Shown: positions 42,391 through 50,890, numbered from the stretch's first letter. The stretch is DNA of 64,000 nt from Fimbriimonas ginsengisoli Gsoil 348 (GCA_945881865.1 CAMCVK010000008.1:62001-126000), one strand, 5' to 3'. Made by a program: numbers and translations. Notes: generated by a model from the sequence alone, not told the origin.

Positions 42391-42415
42391 TACACTTGAT
42401 CGTCATAGGCTCAGG
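42391..42415 (+). promoter_or_regulatory. dnaJ promoter with HAIR-like HspR operator
   Basis: CTTGATC 42395-42401 and GCTCAGG 42409-42415, with a seven-base spacer, resemble the HspR HAIR operator CTTGAGT-N7-ACTCAAG (five of seven in each half). It overlaps a -10-like TACACT at 42391-42396. The gene for HspR is the second gene of this operon, fitting autoregulation. Confidence 0.4.
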
Positions 42416-42435
42416 AAGTTGAGCTTGAGGCAATT

Positions 42436-43377
42436 ATGGCAAAGAGTTTGTACGACGTGCTCGGAGTTCCCAAATCGGCCGACGAAAAGACGATCAAGTC
42501 GGCTTATCGCAAACTTGCCCGAAAGTATCACCCAGACGTAAACCCGAACGACCGTTCGGCCGAGGAAAAATTCAAGGAAGTCAGCGCGGCCTACGAGGTC
42601 GTGGGTGATCCAGAAAAGCGCAAGCTCTATGATCAGTACGGTGACAACTGGAGTGCCGTGCAGGCCAACGGTCCCCGCGCCGCCTCCGGGGCCCAGGGCG
42701 AGGATGACATGGGCGGTTTCACCGGGTTTGGCGGAGGGTTTGGCACCATCTTCGAGCAGTTTTTCACCGGACCGCGTGGCAACCGTGTCGTCTACGAGGA
42801 CTTAGAGTACGGCCAGCCAAAGGATGTCGAACAGACAATTTCGATTCCGCTCACCGAGATCGATAGCGGGACCAAGCGGACCCTGACCTACCAGACATTG
42901 GACCAACAGCGCATTCAAGGAAACGTGACGACGGTGCCCGTGACGAAGAAGGCCGAGGTAACGATTCCAGCGGGCACCCCCGACGGAACGCGCTACCGGA
43001 TCTCTGGCAAAGGGCAGGCCTCCGCGGGTGGCAAAGCCGGCGACCTGCTTGTAACCGTCAAGTGGGCCGAGAACCGGGTGTTTCGAACGGTCGGCGACGG
43101 CCTAGAAGTCGATGTGGAAGTGAGCTACTTGACCGCCGCGCTTGGCGGAGAAATTGACGTACCAACCCTCCGCAGCACGCTACAACTGAAGATTCCGGCG
43201 GGCACCCAAAGCGGCCAAAGCTTCCGCCTGAACGGCCAGGGCCTTTCGTTGAAGAACGGCGGACGCTCGAACCTGATGGCAAAAATCAAGATCACCGTGC
43301 CAAAGACCCTTAGCCCGCGCGAGCGCGAACTGCTGGAGCAAATCGCCGCGATGTACCGGCTAGGAGCCACCGCTTGA
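42436..43377 (+). CDS. DnaJ-family co-chaperone (CbpA type)
   Basis: 313 residues. A J domain (about 3-68: [28 protein letters not shown] with HPD) is followed by a Gly-rich stretch ([15 protein letters not shown]) and the two C-terminal substrate-binding barrels. The Cys-rich zinc domain of DnaJ is absent, so it is the CbpA/DnaJ2 kind, which stimulates DnaK. GAGG at 42427-42430 gives a normal ribosome site. It overlaps hspR by four bases (TTGA). dnaK and grpE are not in the window. Confidence 0.93.
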   Translation: MAKSLYDVLGVPKSADEKTIKSAYRKLARKYHPDVNPNDRSAEEKFKEVSAAYEVVGDPEKRKLYDQYGDNWSAVQANGPRAASGAQGEDDMGGFTGFGGGFGTIFEQFFTGPRGNRVVYEDLEYGQPKDVEQTISIPLTEIDSGTKRTLTYQTLDQQRIQGNVTTVPVTKKAEVTIPAGTPDGTRYRISGKGQASAGGKAGDLLVTVKWAENRVFRTVGDGLEVDVEVSYLTAALGGEIDVPTLRSTLQLKIPAGTQSGQSFRLNGQGLSLKNGGRSNLMAKIKITVPKTLSPRERELLEQIAAMYRLGATA

Positions 43378-43778
43378 AGGCCGACAATCAACCGGTCTAC
43401 ATGATCGGCGTTGCCGCCCAACTTTGCGGAATTCACCCTCAGACGCTGCGCCAATACGAGCGTCTGGGGCTGGTCACGCCCCAGCGCGCCGGGGCTAAAA
43501 ACCGTCTTTATAGCGAAAACGACATCAAGCGGGTGAAGCGCATCCAACGCCTCACCCAGGAAATGGGTGTCAATCTGGCCGGCGTCGAACTCATCCTACG
43601 CCTACTGGAGGATATGGACGAGATGCGCCGCGACCTTGAGCATCAGTTCGAAGAATACGCAAAGGATGTGGAGGCGAGGCTCCAGCAGATCCTAGAGAAG
43701 CCCCACATGCCTCTCCGCAAGGACGAGACTTTACTTCCCGTCCCCAACATCCGACCCACCCGTCAGATCGACATCTGA
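43374..43778 (+). CDS. hspR: MerR-family heat-shock repressor HspR
   Basis: 134 residues. MerR-type helix-turn-helix: [25 protein letters not shown], then [18 protein letters not shown] and a long helix with [21 protein letters not shown] and a coiled tail. HspR represses dnaK/dnaJ operons through HAIR sites in Actinobacteria, Deinococcus and others, with DnaK as co-repressor. TTG 43374 overlaps the DnaJ stop. It ends two bases before the msrA stop on the other strand. Confidence 0.9.
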   Translation: MKADNQPVYMIGVAAQLCGIHPQTLRQYERLGLVTPQRAGAKNRLYSENDIKRVKRIQRLTQEMGVNLAGVELILRLLEDMDEMRRDLEHQFEEYAKDVEARLQQILEKPHMPLRKDETLLPVPNIRPTRQIDI

Positions 43779-43780
43779 AC

Positions 43781-44416
43781 TCAGTCGCCGATGGGGTAAT
43801 TCCGGGGCGGTGCGCAACGGTGCCCCGTCTTCGCGTCGTACTGCTGGTGATACTCTTCCGCCACCCAGAACGGCTCTGCCTTTCGAAGGGTTGTCGAGAT
43901 CGGCTTTTTCCAGTTCTTCTGCTCCTCGTCTCGGCTGGCCTGCGCTACCTTTAGCTGATCTGGAGCGTACAGCCAAATCGCGCTTCGGTACGAGTCGCCG
44001 ATGTCGGGCCCTTGGCGGTTCACCGCCGTCGGGTTGTGCCAAGCCCAAAACGTGTCGAGCAGCTTCTTGTATGACACCTTCTTCGGGTCGAACTCGACCA
44101 GGACGGTCTCCACATGACCCGTGGTATGGGTGAGAACCTGCTCGTAATTTGGGTTTTTGGTTGTGCCGCCGGTGTAGCCCACCGTCGTCGCCGTCACCCC
44201 GGGGGTCTCACGAAACGCGGTCTCTACTCCCCAAAAGCATCCGGCCGAAAAACCGGCTAATGCGAGGCCCGCTTTCGGCTTCGGATTCGAAGTGTTAAGT
44301 GCGTTGCCCGGATTGATCCCGACTTTGCCCCCGCCGGGCTTTGCCTGGACAACCGCGCAACCCATGAGAGCGGCGCAAAAAGTAAACGCGATGGAAAGCT
44401 TAGCGAGCGGTTTCAT
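43781..44416 (-). CDS. msrA: Secreted lipoprotein methionine sulfoxide reductase A
   Basis: 211 residues. A lipoprotein signal (MKPLAKLSIAFTFCAALMG then Cys20) precedes a linker and an MsrA domain with catalytic Cys60 in SAGCFWGVE, VGYTGGTTKNPNYE, GHVETVLVEFDP and RSAIWLYAP. MsrA reduces the S form of methionine sulfoxide in proteins. Export places this one outside the inner membrane, where it would need a thiol donor; a TlpA-like thioredoxin gene lies at 54912. Most MsrA proteins are cytoplasmic. Confidence 0.92.
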   Translation of the reverse strand: MKPLAKLSIAFTFCAALMGCAVVQAKPGGGKVGINPGNALNTSNPKPKAGLALAGFSAGCFWGVETAFRETPGVTATTVGYTGGTTKNPNYEQVLTHTTGHVETVLVEFDPKKVSYKKLLDTFWAWHNPTAVNRQGPDIGDSYRSAIWLYAPDQLKVAQASRDEEQKNWKKPISTTLRKAEPFWVAEEYHQQYDAKTGHRCAPPRNYPIGD

Positions 44417-44544
44417 TTACTACTAGATACGTTCTGACGCTCGAGAATTCCACAATTTTTCCTCGACCCGCACATTGCAGCCGAAAAGCTCGTCGTACAC
44501 TTTGCCGGTCTGCCGGAATTCATCCTTCCTCTTCGAAATCTGAC

Positions 44545-45333
44545 ATGAAACGAGCTTTCACCCTGATCGAACTTTTGGTGGTCATCGCGATCATCGCCAT
44601 TCTGGCGGCAATCCTCTTCCCCGTTTTTGCGCAGGCAAAATTGGCCGCAAAGAAGACGCAAGGTCTCGCGCAGATGCGGCAGCTTGCGACCGGCCTCTTG
44701 ATCTACGCCGGAGACTCGGACGACTACTTCCTCCCGGCTTCGATGCGACCGCTCATCCCGGTCGGTGATCCGGAAGTCTGGCCGCCGAAGCTATTCCCAT
44801 ACATCAAGACGGAGGGAATCTTTATCGTTCCGGGCAGCGATGCCACGTTCGCCAAAGATTGGGCTTCCCGCCGCAACCAGAACATCGGCTACAGCGACGC
44901 TACCGGGGTTGACCTTGCCTCTACGGCCGTAGAGGGTGCGGCTGGCCCGGGGACGGAAGGCTTCACATCGGCCGCCAACTTCTCGGCCGCAGACGAGCCA
45001 GCTTCCATCGGACTCTTCGCCACCACGCCGAACTCCAAGACCGGCAAAGAGCGCGGCTACGTGTTCAACCCGTACAACGGACCCAATTCGCCAACCGGCA
45101 TCTACCGCGAGGGCCTGCCGCTGATCGCCGACGTGAATGTCTGCACGACGCCTTACAAGGGCATGGACTACTCGAGCCGAACACCTGGCACCTTGAAGCC
45201 AACTTTCGCTCTCTACGGCGCAGATGGCAAGGGCAACGGTTCGACGCCGGTGATCTTCGCCGACGGCCACGCAAAGTCCTTCAACGCCAACAGCCTGGCG
45301 AGCTTCGGAAAGGTCATCTGGCGCTTCCGCTAA
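44545..45333 (+). CDS. Type-IV-pilin-like protein with H-X9-DG signature
   Basis: 262 residues. Very short prepilin leader MKRAFTLIELLVVIAI with Glu5 after cleavage, then FPVFAQAKLAAKKTQGLAQ. The C-terminal domain ends in IFADGHAKSFNANSLA, the DG-H version of the H-X9-DG motif of DUF1559 proteins. It is a paralogue of the 38283 protein, sharing the leader nearly residue for residue. The promoter probably lies near TACACT about 45 bases upstream. Its stop is interlocked with that of the esterase. Confidence 0.88.
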   Translation: MKRAFTLIELLVVIAIIAILAAILFPVFAQAKLAAKKTQGLAQMRQLATGLLIYAGDSDDYFLPASMRPLIPVGDPEVWPPKLFPYIKTEGIFIVPGSDATFAKDWASRRNQNIGYSDATGVDLASTAVEGAAGPGTEGFTSAANFSAADEPASIGLFATTPNSKTGKERGYVFNPYNGPNSPTGIYREGLPLIADVNVCTTPYKGMDYSSRTPGTLKPTFALYGADGKGNGSTPVIFADGHAKSFNANSLASFGKVIWRFR

Positions 45334-45938
45334 GCTGGCGTCTCGGCGAGCCAACGGCGCAGCTCGCTAAAGCTTTCCGCCGAGATCGTGTGGCCCATCG
45401 GATACTTCTGATGGGTCACCTTTTTGTTGCCGTTTCGCAGAGCTTGCGCCATTTCCTGTGAGAAGTGGGGCGCGACCACGCGGTCTTCCTCGCCATGCTG
45501 GAGCAGGATGGCCGGGCAGTTAGGCGTGTTTAGCAACGCCTCGAAGTTAGGCGGGGGAAACCCGCTGAGCGCAGCCACCGCGACAAACTGATCCGGATGC
45601 TGTGCCGCCGCCGCGAGGGCGACCGCCGCACCTTGACTGAACCCGATCATTACTTTCCGCGGCTCTGCGCTGCTTGCCGCGTACTTGGCCACCATCGCCC
45701 CCGCCGCCAGGATTCCATCGGCATCGACGCTTCGAACGCCGTCCGGGCCGAACTGCACGTCAAACCAAGCAAAGCCTGGTCCGTATGGAACGGGGGCTCG
45801 TAGTGAGGTCACGCTTCCGAATGAATTCAGCCCGAGCGCGAGATCGGCAAGGTCGTTCTCATCCGCCCCCAGTCCGTGCAAAAGGAACACGCGCGTGTCA
45901 GAGAACGGAGCTTCCCACTGGCGAACGATTAAGGACAT
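45330..45938 (-). CDS. Alpha/beta-hydrolase, phospholipase/carboxylesterase family
   Basis: 202 residues. LLHGLGADENDL is the oxyanion strand, MIGFSQGAAVAL the nucleophile elbow (Ser101), LQHGEEDRVVAP the Asp and PMGHTISAE the His. This is the Abhydrolase_2 group, whose members cut short acyl esters, lysophospholipids or protein thioesters. There is no signal peptide, so it is cytoplasmic. It diverges from the serine hydrolase gene with only 24 bases between starts. Confidence 0.87.
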   Translation of the reverse strand: MSLIVRQWEAPFSDTRVFLLHGLGADENDLADLALGLNSFGSVTSLRAPVPYGPGFAWFDVQFGPDGVRSVDADGILAAGAMVAKYAASSAEPRKVMIGFSQGAAVALAAAAQHPDQFVAVAALSGFPPPNFEALLNTPNCPAILLQHGEEDRVVAPHFSQEMAQALRNGNKKVTHQKYPMGHTISAESFSELRRWLAETPA

Positions 45939-45950
45939 GGCTAAAGCTTG

Positions 45951-45956
45951 TACCCT
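45951..45956 (+). promoter_or_regulatory. -10 box TACCCT, leaderless start of serine hydrolase
   Basis: TACCCT ends six bases before ATG 45963. On the other strand a TACAAG box (45952-45947) faces the esterase start eight bases away, so the two boxes share two base pairs. Confidence 0.5.
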
Positions 45957-45962
45957 TGAGCG

Positions 45963-46829
45963 ATGGATTCACAACGGCTTGAGTTCTTTGCCCGAACCGC
46001 AGAGGAACGCTTTGCAATCGCGCCCGAGGACCTTGCAATTGCGCTCAGCGTGCCCGGGCAGTTGTGTATTCACCACCGGGGCGATGAGCCGTTTTACCCG
46101 GCCAGTCTGGTGAAGCTGTTTTATCTCGCCTTCCTGGAGCATCAATGGGGCGGGATGCTCTCTGACGAAGTGCAGGGCGCGGCCACCGACATGATTCGCG
46201 ACTCTTCCAATGATGCCACCGGGCTCATCCTTGATGTGCTCACGGGCACCACCGGCGGGCCGGAGCTTGAAGCCGTCGAACTTACCGTTTGGATGGAAAA
46301 GCGACAGGCGATCAACCGCTGGTTTGCGTCGAAGGGTTACACCGGCGTGATGGCCTGCCAGAAAACCTGGAACGAGGGTCCGTACGGTCGGGAACGCCAA
46401 GGCTACGGCCCGGATCGTCATCTGCGGAACTCCCTCACGGCAAACGCTTGCACCCGGCTCATGACGGAGATTTCCACGGTTGCAATTCTCAACCTCGAAG
46501 CCTGTAACAGGATGCTAGACCTGCTTGCCCGCCCAAATCCGCTGGGCGACGAGACGGCCGACTTCCAGGCGAGGGGGTTCATCGGTCGCGCCATCGGACC
46601 AGGAGTTCGGCTGTGGTCGAAGGCAGGCTTCGTGGAGACCGAGCGCCACGACATCGCCCGTGTCGTCGCCCCGAACGGCCGCGAGGCAATTCTGACGATC
46701 TTCACCAGGAACGCCACCCGGAAGCCGGACGTCATCCCCTTCCTTGCGCAGCAAATTTTTCAGGAACTCGGGATACCCGTGCGCGCATCCGTCGAGGGCA
46801 CCGAGGTCGAAGAGTATCGCGGAATCTGA
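45963..46829 (+). CDS. Class-A beta-lactamase-like serine hydrolase
   Basis: 288 residues. The catalytic order is right for a penicillin-binding fold: Ser48-x-x-Lys51 in YPASLVKLFY, an SDN-like RDSSNDATGLI, and a KTG-like SKAG near residue 220. There is no signal peptide, which is unusual for a beta-lactamase or a cell-wall peptidase. It may be a cytoplasmic esterase or amidase of this fold. A start at ATG 45963 is supported by the box at 45951. Resistance should not be inferred. Confidence 0.8.
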   Translation: MDSQRLEFFARTAEERFAIAPEDLAIALSVPGQLCIHHRGDEPFYPASLVKLFYLAFLEHQWGGMLSDEVQGAATDMIRDSSNDATGLILDVLTGTTGGPELEAVELTVWMEKRQAINRWFASKGYTGVMACQKTWNEGPYGRERQGYGPDRHLRNSLTANACTRLMTEISTVAILNLEACNRMLDLLARPNPLGDETADFQARGFIGRAIGPGVRLWSKAGFVETERHDIARVVAPNGREAILTIFTRNATRKPDVIPFLAQQIFQELGIPVRASVEGTEVEEYRGI

Positions 46830-46909
46830 AGATTTGATGGAAAACAGTGGGAAAAAGGCCCGCTTCGAAACGTGAATTGACTTTTTTCGCGTCAGACTAA
46901 ACGAATCTC

Positions 46910-47305
46910 ATGAAGAAGCTTCTCCTTATCCTCGTCGCCGCTGCGCTTGCCGTAGTTCCGGCTCTCTCCATCGCCCAGGGCACCCCGCCGCAGTTCACTC
47001 CGGAGCAGAAGAAGAAGATGGAAGAAATGCGCGATAAGCAGTACGAGATGCTGAAGAAGACTCTCAACCTGAAGCCGGACCAGGTCAAGAAGATGAAGGC
47101 TCTCGACGCCAAGATGCAGCCGAAGATGATGAAGATCATGCAGGAGCCGGGCGACATGAGCGCAAAGCAGCAGAAGATGATGAAGTTTCAGAGCGAAGCA
47201 ATGGCCGAGCTGAAGAAGATCCTCTCGCCCGAGCAGTTCAAGAAGTTCATGGCCAGCATGTCCCAGGCGCGAAAGGGCATGGGCGGCGGAGCGGGCGGAA
47301 ACTAA
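46910..47305 (+). CDS. Spy/CpxP-like small periplasmic helical protein
   Basis: 131 residues. Signal peptide MKKLLLILVAAALAVVPAL, then a Lys/Met-rich helical protein: FTPEQKKKMEEMRDKQYEM, LNLKPDQVKKMKALDAKM and ILSPEQFKKFMASM follow the LTxxQ-type spacing of Spy/CpxP/ZraP chaperones and sensors. About one residue in seven is methionine, which suggests metal binding or a soft hydrophobic surface. A strong terminator follows. Confidence 0.75.
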   Translation: MKKLLLILVAAALAVVPALSIAQGTPPQFTPEQKKKMEEMRDKQYEMLKKTLNLKPDQVKKMKALDAKMQPKMMKIMQEPGDMSAKQQKMMKFQSEAMAELKKILSPEQFKKFMASMSQARKGMGGGAGGN

Positions 47306-47323
47306 ACCCTAGCACCGAACGAC

Positions 47324-47359
47324 AAGGACGGCTCAACGAAAGTTGAGCCGTCCTTTTTT
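47324..47359 (+). terminator. Strong terminator after the Spy-like gene
   Basis: GGACGGCTCAAC pairs perfectly with GTTGAGCCGTCC around a GAAA loop, followed by six T. The last T residues lie within the glyQ stop codon region on the other strand, so the structure could also help end glyQ transcripts. Confidence 0.95.
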
Positions 47360-48299
47360 ACGCCGGAGTTGCGAACTGTTCGACGTGCTTAAGGCAGCAA
47401 GCGCGAACGCGGCCACGTATGCGGTTAATGTAGGCGGCGCGCTCCGTGACGCCAACCGCACCGCGCGCATCCAGGAGGTTAAACACGTGGGAGCACTTGA
47501 GAGCCAAGTCGAGGGCCGGGTAAACGAGGGCCCGCGGTCCTTCGCCCGCCGGGAAATCGCTGCCGCCCGCTAACGGATTCGAGGTCAAAATCGACTGCGA
47601 GGCGTCCCAAAACACCGGCGTCTCAATCACTCGTTTCGACTCGGCCTCGTACATGTCGAACAGCTCGAACAGCATCTTCGTCGAGGCGATTTCGAAGTTG
47701 TAAACGTTGTTCTGCATCTCCTGGTGGTAGTCCACGTCGCGATAGCTGACGCGGTCGTTCCACTGAAGGTCTTCCCAGAACCCCTTCCCTTCGTCCAGCA
47801 TGAGGCAGAGGCGCTCGGGACCGTAAGTGATTTCCGCGCAGACCGGATTGCATTCGATGCCGCCCATCTGCTGGAAGAAGGTGAACTGCGTGATCTCCGC
47901 CCCGTTCACCCAGACCTCCCAGCCAACTCCACTTGCGCCCGCAGCTTGGCTCTCCCAGTCGTCTTCCACCAGACGAACGTCGTTCTTTGCGGTGTCGAAT
48001 CCCAGCGCGTCCAGCGAACCCAAGTAAAGGTCGACGATATTGTCCGGCGACGGCTTCATAATTACCTGATACTGGTAATATCGCTGGCTTCGCTGCGGGT
48101 TCAACGTGTAGCGGCCGTCGGCCGGTCGTCGAGAGGGCTGCACGTAGGCAACATTCCAAGCATTCGGTCCGAGCACGCCTAGCGTCGTAGCCGGGTGCAT
48201 CGTTCCGGCACCAACTTCCGTGTCGTAGGGCTGGAGAATGGCGCAACCCTGCTTGCTCCAGTAGTCGTTGAGCCGGAAGACCATCTCCTGAACCGTCAT
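47358..48299 (-). CDS. glyQ: Glycyl-tRNA synthetase alpha subunit
   Basis: 313 residues. The catalytic subunit of the alpha2-beta2 form: MTVQEMVFRLNDYWSKQGC, MHPATTLGVLGP, YVQPSRRPADGRYT, QFTFFQQMGG and the class II motif 3-like VYPALDLALKCSH. The glyS beta-subunit gene is not next to it, as it is in most genomes with this form; the downstream strand is empty up to the Spy terminator. TATCCT lies eight bases before the ATG, consistent with a very short leader. Confidence 0.95.
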   Translation of the reverse strand: MTVQEMVFRLNDYWSKQGCAILQPYDTEVGAGTMHPATTLGVLGPNAWNVAYVQPSRRPADGRYTLNPQRSQRYYQYQVIMKPSPDNIVDLYLGSLDALGFDTAKNDVRLVEDDWESQAAGASGVGWEVWVNGAEITQFTFFQQMGGIECNPVCAEITYGPERLCLMLDEGKGFWEDLQWNDRVSYRDVDYHQEMQNNVYNFEIASTKMLFELFDMYEAESKRVIETPVFWDASQSILTSNPLAGGSDFPAGEGPRALVYPALDLALKCSHVFNLLDARGAVGVTERAAYINRIRGRVRACCLKHVEQFATPA

Positions 48300-48307
48300 G
48301 TGCAGGG

Positions 48308-48313
48308 AGGATA
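48308..48313 (-). promoter_or_regulatory. -10-like box TATCCT before glyQ
   Basis: Read on the minus strand, TATCCT ends eight bases before ATG 48299, predicting a leader of one or two bases. Confidence 0.4.
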
Positions 48314-48314
48314 C

Positions 48315-48620
48315 CTATGCCGTGCCGACGGGCTGCCAAACGAGTTGAACCCGCCGGAATGCCGCCCGCATCTCTTCACAAGGAAACTCTGCTGCAATCT
48401 GGTCATCCGTCCAGCGCTCGCTCAGAGGCTCTTGGCACCGTCGGAGGCATGCGTTGAGCAGGTCGACCGCCGGCTGCGGCGAGATTAACGGAACGCTGCC
48501 CACCAGCCGAACCGCATTCAGCGCGAGATCATCCAGTGCCTCGGAATCCCAGCCCAGATCCACCGCGACGGATACGGCCAGGAGGGTGACATCGTCTGCG
48601 AGGGCAATCTGCTCGGGCAT
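48315..48620 (-). CDS. Small protein of unknown function
   Basis: 101 residues from ATG 48620, chosen because GGAGG lies eight bases upstream; the frame stays open to 48722, which would add 34 residues. The protein is acidic and helical (MPEQIALADDVTLLAVSVA, then LNACLRRCQEPLSERW). No family recognised. It precedes glyQ by 15 bases on the same strand. Confidence 0.55.
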   Translation of the reverse strand: MPEQIALADDVTLLAVSVAVDLGWDSEALDDLALNAVRLVGSVPLISPQPAVDLLNACLRRCQEPLSERWTDDQIAAEFPCEEMRAAFRRVQLVWQPVGTA

Positions 48621-48775
48621 AGGAGACACCTCCTGGACGACAAGACGCCGTCGAAGAATAAATTCGGAGTCCCCGTTCGGCGATTCCCGACCAATTCCAT
48701 CGGTTTGCTCCATCTTTAGCAACGGAGCTTACGAGATTCCGTAGTTCATTTGTCCCTTCGCCATCAAACCGCTTG

Positions 48776-48781
48776 TAGAAT
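48776..48781 (+). promoter_or_regulatory. -10 box TAGAAT
   Basis: TAGAAT ends eight bases before ATG 48790. Confidence 0.4.
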
Positions 48782-48789
48782 ATTGCCCA

Positions 48790-49446
48790 ATGGAAACGCC
48801 TCCGCCTTACATTCCTTCGAAGCCAAAAAGCAAAACCGGGCTCGTCATCGGGCTCGTCATCGCGGCGGTCGTTGTCTGCTGCGTCGCGCCTATCGCGCTT
48901 CTTGGCGGTGGAGCGGCGTGGTTGATGAACAACGGTCAGAGCTTCATGACCTGCACGATGTCGTACACCCTCGTTCCAAAGGCAGTAACGGCATACGTGA
49001 AGAAGAACGCTGGCACCTTGCCGAAGGCGGCAAAGTGGCAGGATGACGTGCGGCCGTTTTACAAGAAGATCAACACAAGGATTGCCGAGCAGGGCGGGCT
49101 GGGGCCGTTCAAACTAGCGCCGGTTGACGGCGACTGGGGTTGCGCCGAAGCCGGCGAGACCTCCGGCATGGCCTTCAACACCGAAGTCGCCGGCAAGAAG
49201 CTAGCGGACATCAAGGACCCGGCAAACACCATCATGCTGTTTGAAACCAGCAAGACCGGCAAGAACCTTGCGTTCAAGTACAAGGCGGAGCCGTACGAGA
49301 AAAGCCCGAAGATGATGGGCACCGCGGAACATCGCGGCTGGTTCGTCGTCATGGCAAGTGGCGAGCTCTATGTCTTTGGAAAGGACGGCAAGCGGGCAAA
49401 AGCTTCGAGCAATACGGGCATGGACCTCAACGTTGACGACCTCTGA
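48790..49446 (+). CDS. Membrane-anchored protein of unknown function
   Basis: 218 residues. Short Pro-rich cytoplasmic tail ([17 protein letters not shown]), one membrane segment at about 17-48 with two cysteines, then an outer domain. In that domain [15 protein letters not shown] and [18 protein letters not shown] resemble the last part of DUF1559/pilin-like proteins of this genome, but without a prepilin leader. It lies upstream of tatA on the same strand. Confidence 0.6.
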   Translation: METPPPYIPSKPKSKTGLVIGLVIAAVVVCCVAPIALLGGGAAWLMNNGQSFMTCTMSYTLVPKAVTAYVKKNAGTLPKAAKWQDDVRPFYKKINTRIAEQGGLGPFKLAPVDGDWGCAEAGETSGMAFNTEVAGKKLADIKDPANTIMLFETSKTGKNLAFKYKAEPYEKSPKMMGTAEHRGWFVVMASGELYVFGKDGKRAKASSNTGMDLNVDDL

Positions 49447-49472
49447 TCGCGTCGTTCTCACCAAGTCAAGCG

Positions 49473-49489
49473 TATACTCGACGTAGGAG
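49473..49489 (+). promoter_or_regulatory. tatA promoter -10 and ribosome site
   Basis: TATACT at 49473-49478 is followed by AGGAG at 49485-49489, seven bases before ATG 49497. This is a short conventional leader, in contrast to the leaderless genes. Confidence 0.5.
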
Positions 49490-49496
49490 TCAAAAA

Positions 49497-49697
49497 ATGT
49501 TCGGATTAGGCGGCCAAGAGCTACTCATTATTCTCGTCATCGTGTTGTTGCTTTTCGGCGGAAAGAAGATCCCCGAACTGCTCCGGGGTGTCGGCAAGGG
49601 CGTCGGCGAACTCCAAAAGGGTCTCGACGAAGGCAAGCGAACGATCGTTGAAGCCGCCCAGACCGAAGAAGAACCGAAGAAAGTTCTTAAGAGCTAA
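49497..49697 (+). CDS. tatA: Sec-independent protein translocase subunit TatA/TatE
   Basis: 66 residues. One N-terminal membrane helix ([20 protein letters not shown]), the hinge [18 protein letters not shown], and an amphipathic helix with an acidic tail; this is the pore-forming subunit of the twin-arginine translocase. tatC is not adjacent. The next gene starts six bases after the stop, so tatA may lead the five-gene unit up to 52229. Confidence 0.93.
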   Translation: MFGLGGQELLIILVIVLLLFGGKKIPELLRGVGKGVGELQKGLDEGKRTIVEAAQTEEEPKKVLKS

Positions 49698-49703
49698 CCC
49701 AGT

Positions 49704-50504
49704 TTGAAACTGGGTTGGTACGGATTTGAGCTCGATCTCGATGGAGATTGGGCTCCTGCCGCCGTGAATGGCAACCGAGCCTCAGGCTACCTACGTCTCG
49801 CTTCCGGCGGCAAAGTCGGCCTGCAGCTCCGCTGGGAAGCCGCGAAGTCGCAACCCAACTTGCAGCGCGCCCTAGAGCAATACTCGGCGAAACTTCAAAA
49901 GGACGCGAAGCGGTCGAAACAGAAGTTCACGTTTGAGTCCGAGTCGGACGTTCGCGGATTTGCCTACCGCTACTCGGGCACCGGTTTTGGGCGCGGCCGC
50001 CTGTGGTGGGATGAAAATACTTCCCGCACCGTTTTCCTTGAGGCGATTTCTAAAGAGAATGAGTCGTTGCTCGCGCCTTTAAGGAAGTCGTTCTCCGCCT
50101 TTCGGACCACCGAGCAGGACACCGAGTGTTGGGCCGTGCTTGGGCTGTGCGTGTGGTTGCCGCGTGGGGCCGAGGTCACCAAGCGGGTTTTTGTCGCCGG
50201 GAGAACGCATCTGGCGTTTAAGTCCGGGCGCTCCGAGTTTTGGGCGGAACGATGGGGGCTGGCCGATCAGCTGCTGAAAAAGCATCCATTAGAAACTTGG
50301 GCCAAATCGGTCACCCGTCTCCCCAAAGCAAAGACGGTCGTGGTCAGCGAAAACTTGGTCGAGGTTCTGCGTCCCAAAACCTGGTTTCGGCCTGCCGTAA
50401 AGGCACTTGTTTCGGTGGACGAGGCCCAGAACCAAATTAGCGTCGTCTACTCAGAGTTTCGTGAGTCAAAATGGGAGCCACAGTGGGACTGGCTGAAAAA
50501 GTAA
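49704..50504 (+). CDS. Hypothetical two-domain beta-rich protein
   Basis: 266 residues from TTG 49704. Two halves with similar strand patterns (about 1-130 and 140-266): each opens with a hydrophobic strand holding Trp (WYGFELDLDGDW; CWAVLGLCVWLP). There is no signal peptide or membrane segment, so it is cytoplasmic. The fold may be related to the PsbP/DcrB-like proteins of the window but is clearly diverged. Always-adjacent placement between tatA and the PqqD-like gene suggests a role in the same small system. Function unknown. Confidence 0.65.
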   Translation: MKLGWYGFELDLDGDWAPAAVNGNRASGYLRLASGGKVGLQLRWEAAKSQPNLQRALEQYSAKLQKDAKRSKQKFTFESESDVRGFAYRYSGTGFGRGRLWWDENTSRTVFLEAISKENESLLAPLRKSFSAFRTTEQDTECWAVLGLCVWLPRGAEVTKRVFVAGRTHLAFKSGRSEFWAERWGLADQLLKKHPLETWAKSVTRLPKAKTVVVSENLVEVLRPKTWFRPAVKALVSVDEAQNQISVVYSEFRESKWEPQWDWLKK

Positions 50505-50512
50505 AGTCGAGC

Positions 50513-50890
50513 ATGAACCGGGGACGAGCCAAGCTCACCCCCGAGCAGTTCCGCAAGGCGAAACCGGTCCGGAACAACCTCGTTCGCTGGGAAGAGAACG
50601 AAGACGGCAGCGTTCTCATCATCGCGCCCATCGATGTGGACCGCCGCGCCTGGCTAAAGTGGATGGCGAAATACATGAAAATGCCGGTCGAGAAACAATT
50701 TGAACTCGAACCCATTGGCGGCTTCGTCTGGATTCATTGCGACGGCGAACAAACGAGCGAGACAATCGCCCGAAAACTTCGGGAACGGTTTAAAATGAAC
50801 CGTCTCGAAGCGGAGGCATCTCTCAGCGCGTTTCTCAGCTCGCTCACGGAACGCCGCCTCGTCACGCTTCTGATCGGAAAATCGAAATGA
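50513..50890 (+). CDS. PqqD-like (RRE-fold) protein
   Basis: 125 residues from ATG 50513; an earlier in-frame ATG (50471) lies inside the previous gene. A PqqD-type winged-helix domain fills about 20-120: KPVRNNLVRWEENEDGSVLI, FELEPIGGFVWIHCDGEQT and SETIARKLRERFKMNR, with the usual ending LTERRLV. PqqD domains bind leader peptides for RiPP enzymes. Here no radical-SAM enzyme or precursor gene is nearby; instead an ABC pair follows, with an ATGA overlap, so the partner may be the permease or an unseen peptide. Confidence 0.82.
   Translation: MNRGRAKLTPEQFRKAKPVRNNLVRWEENEDGSVLIIAPIDVDRRAWLKWMAKYMKMPVEKQFELEPIGGFVWIHCDGEQTSETIARKLRERFKMNRLEAEASLSAFLSSLTERRLVTLLIGKSK

Noticed and set aside
45963-46829. 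Antibiotic-resistance beta-lactamase
   Set aside because: The fold motifs are present, but there is no signal peptide and the key loops are non-standard, so resistance cannot be claimed.
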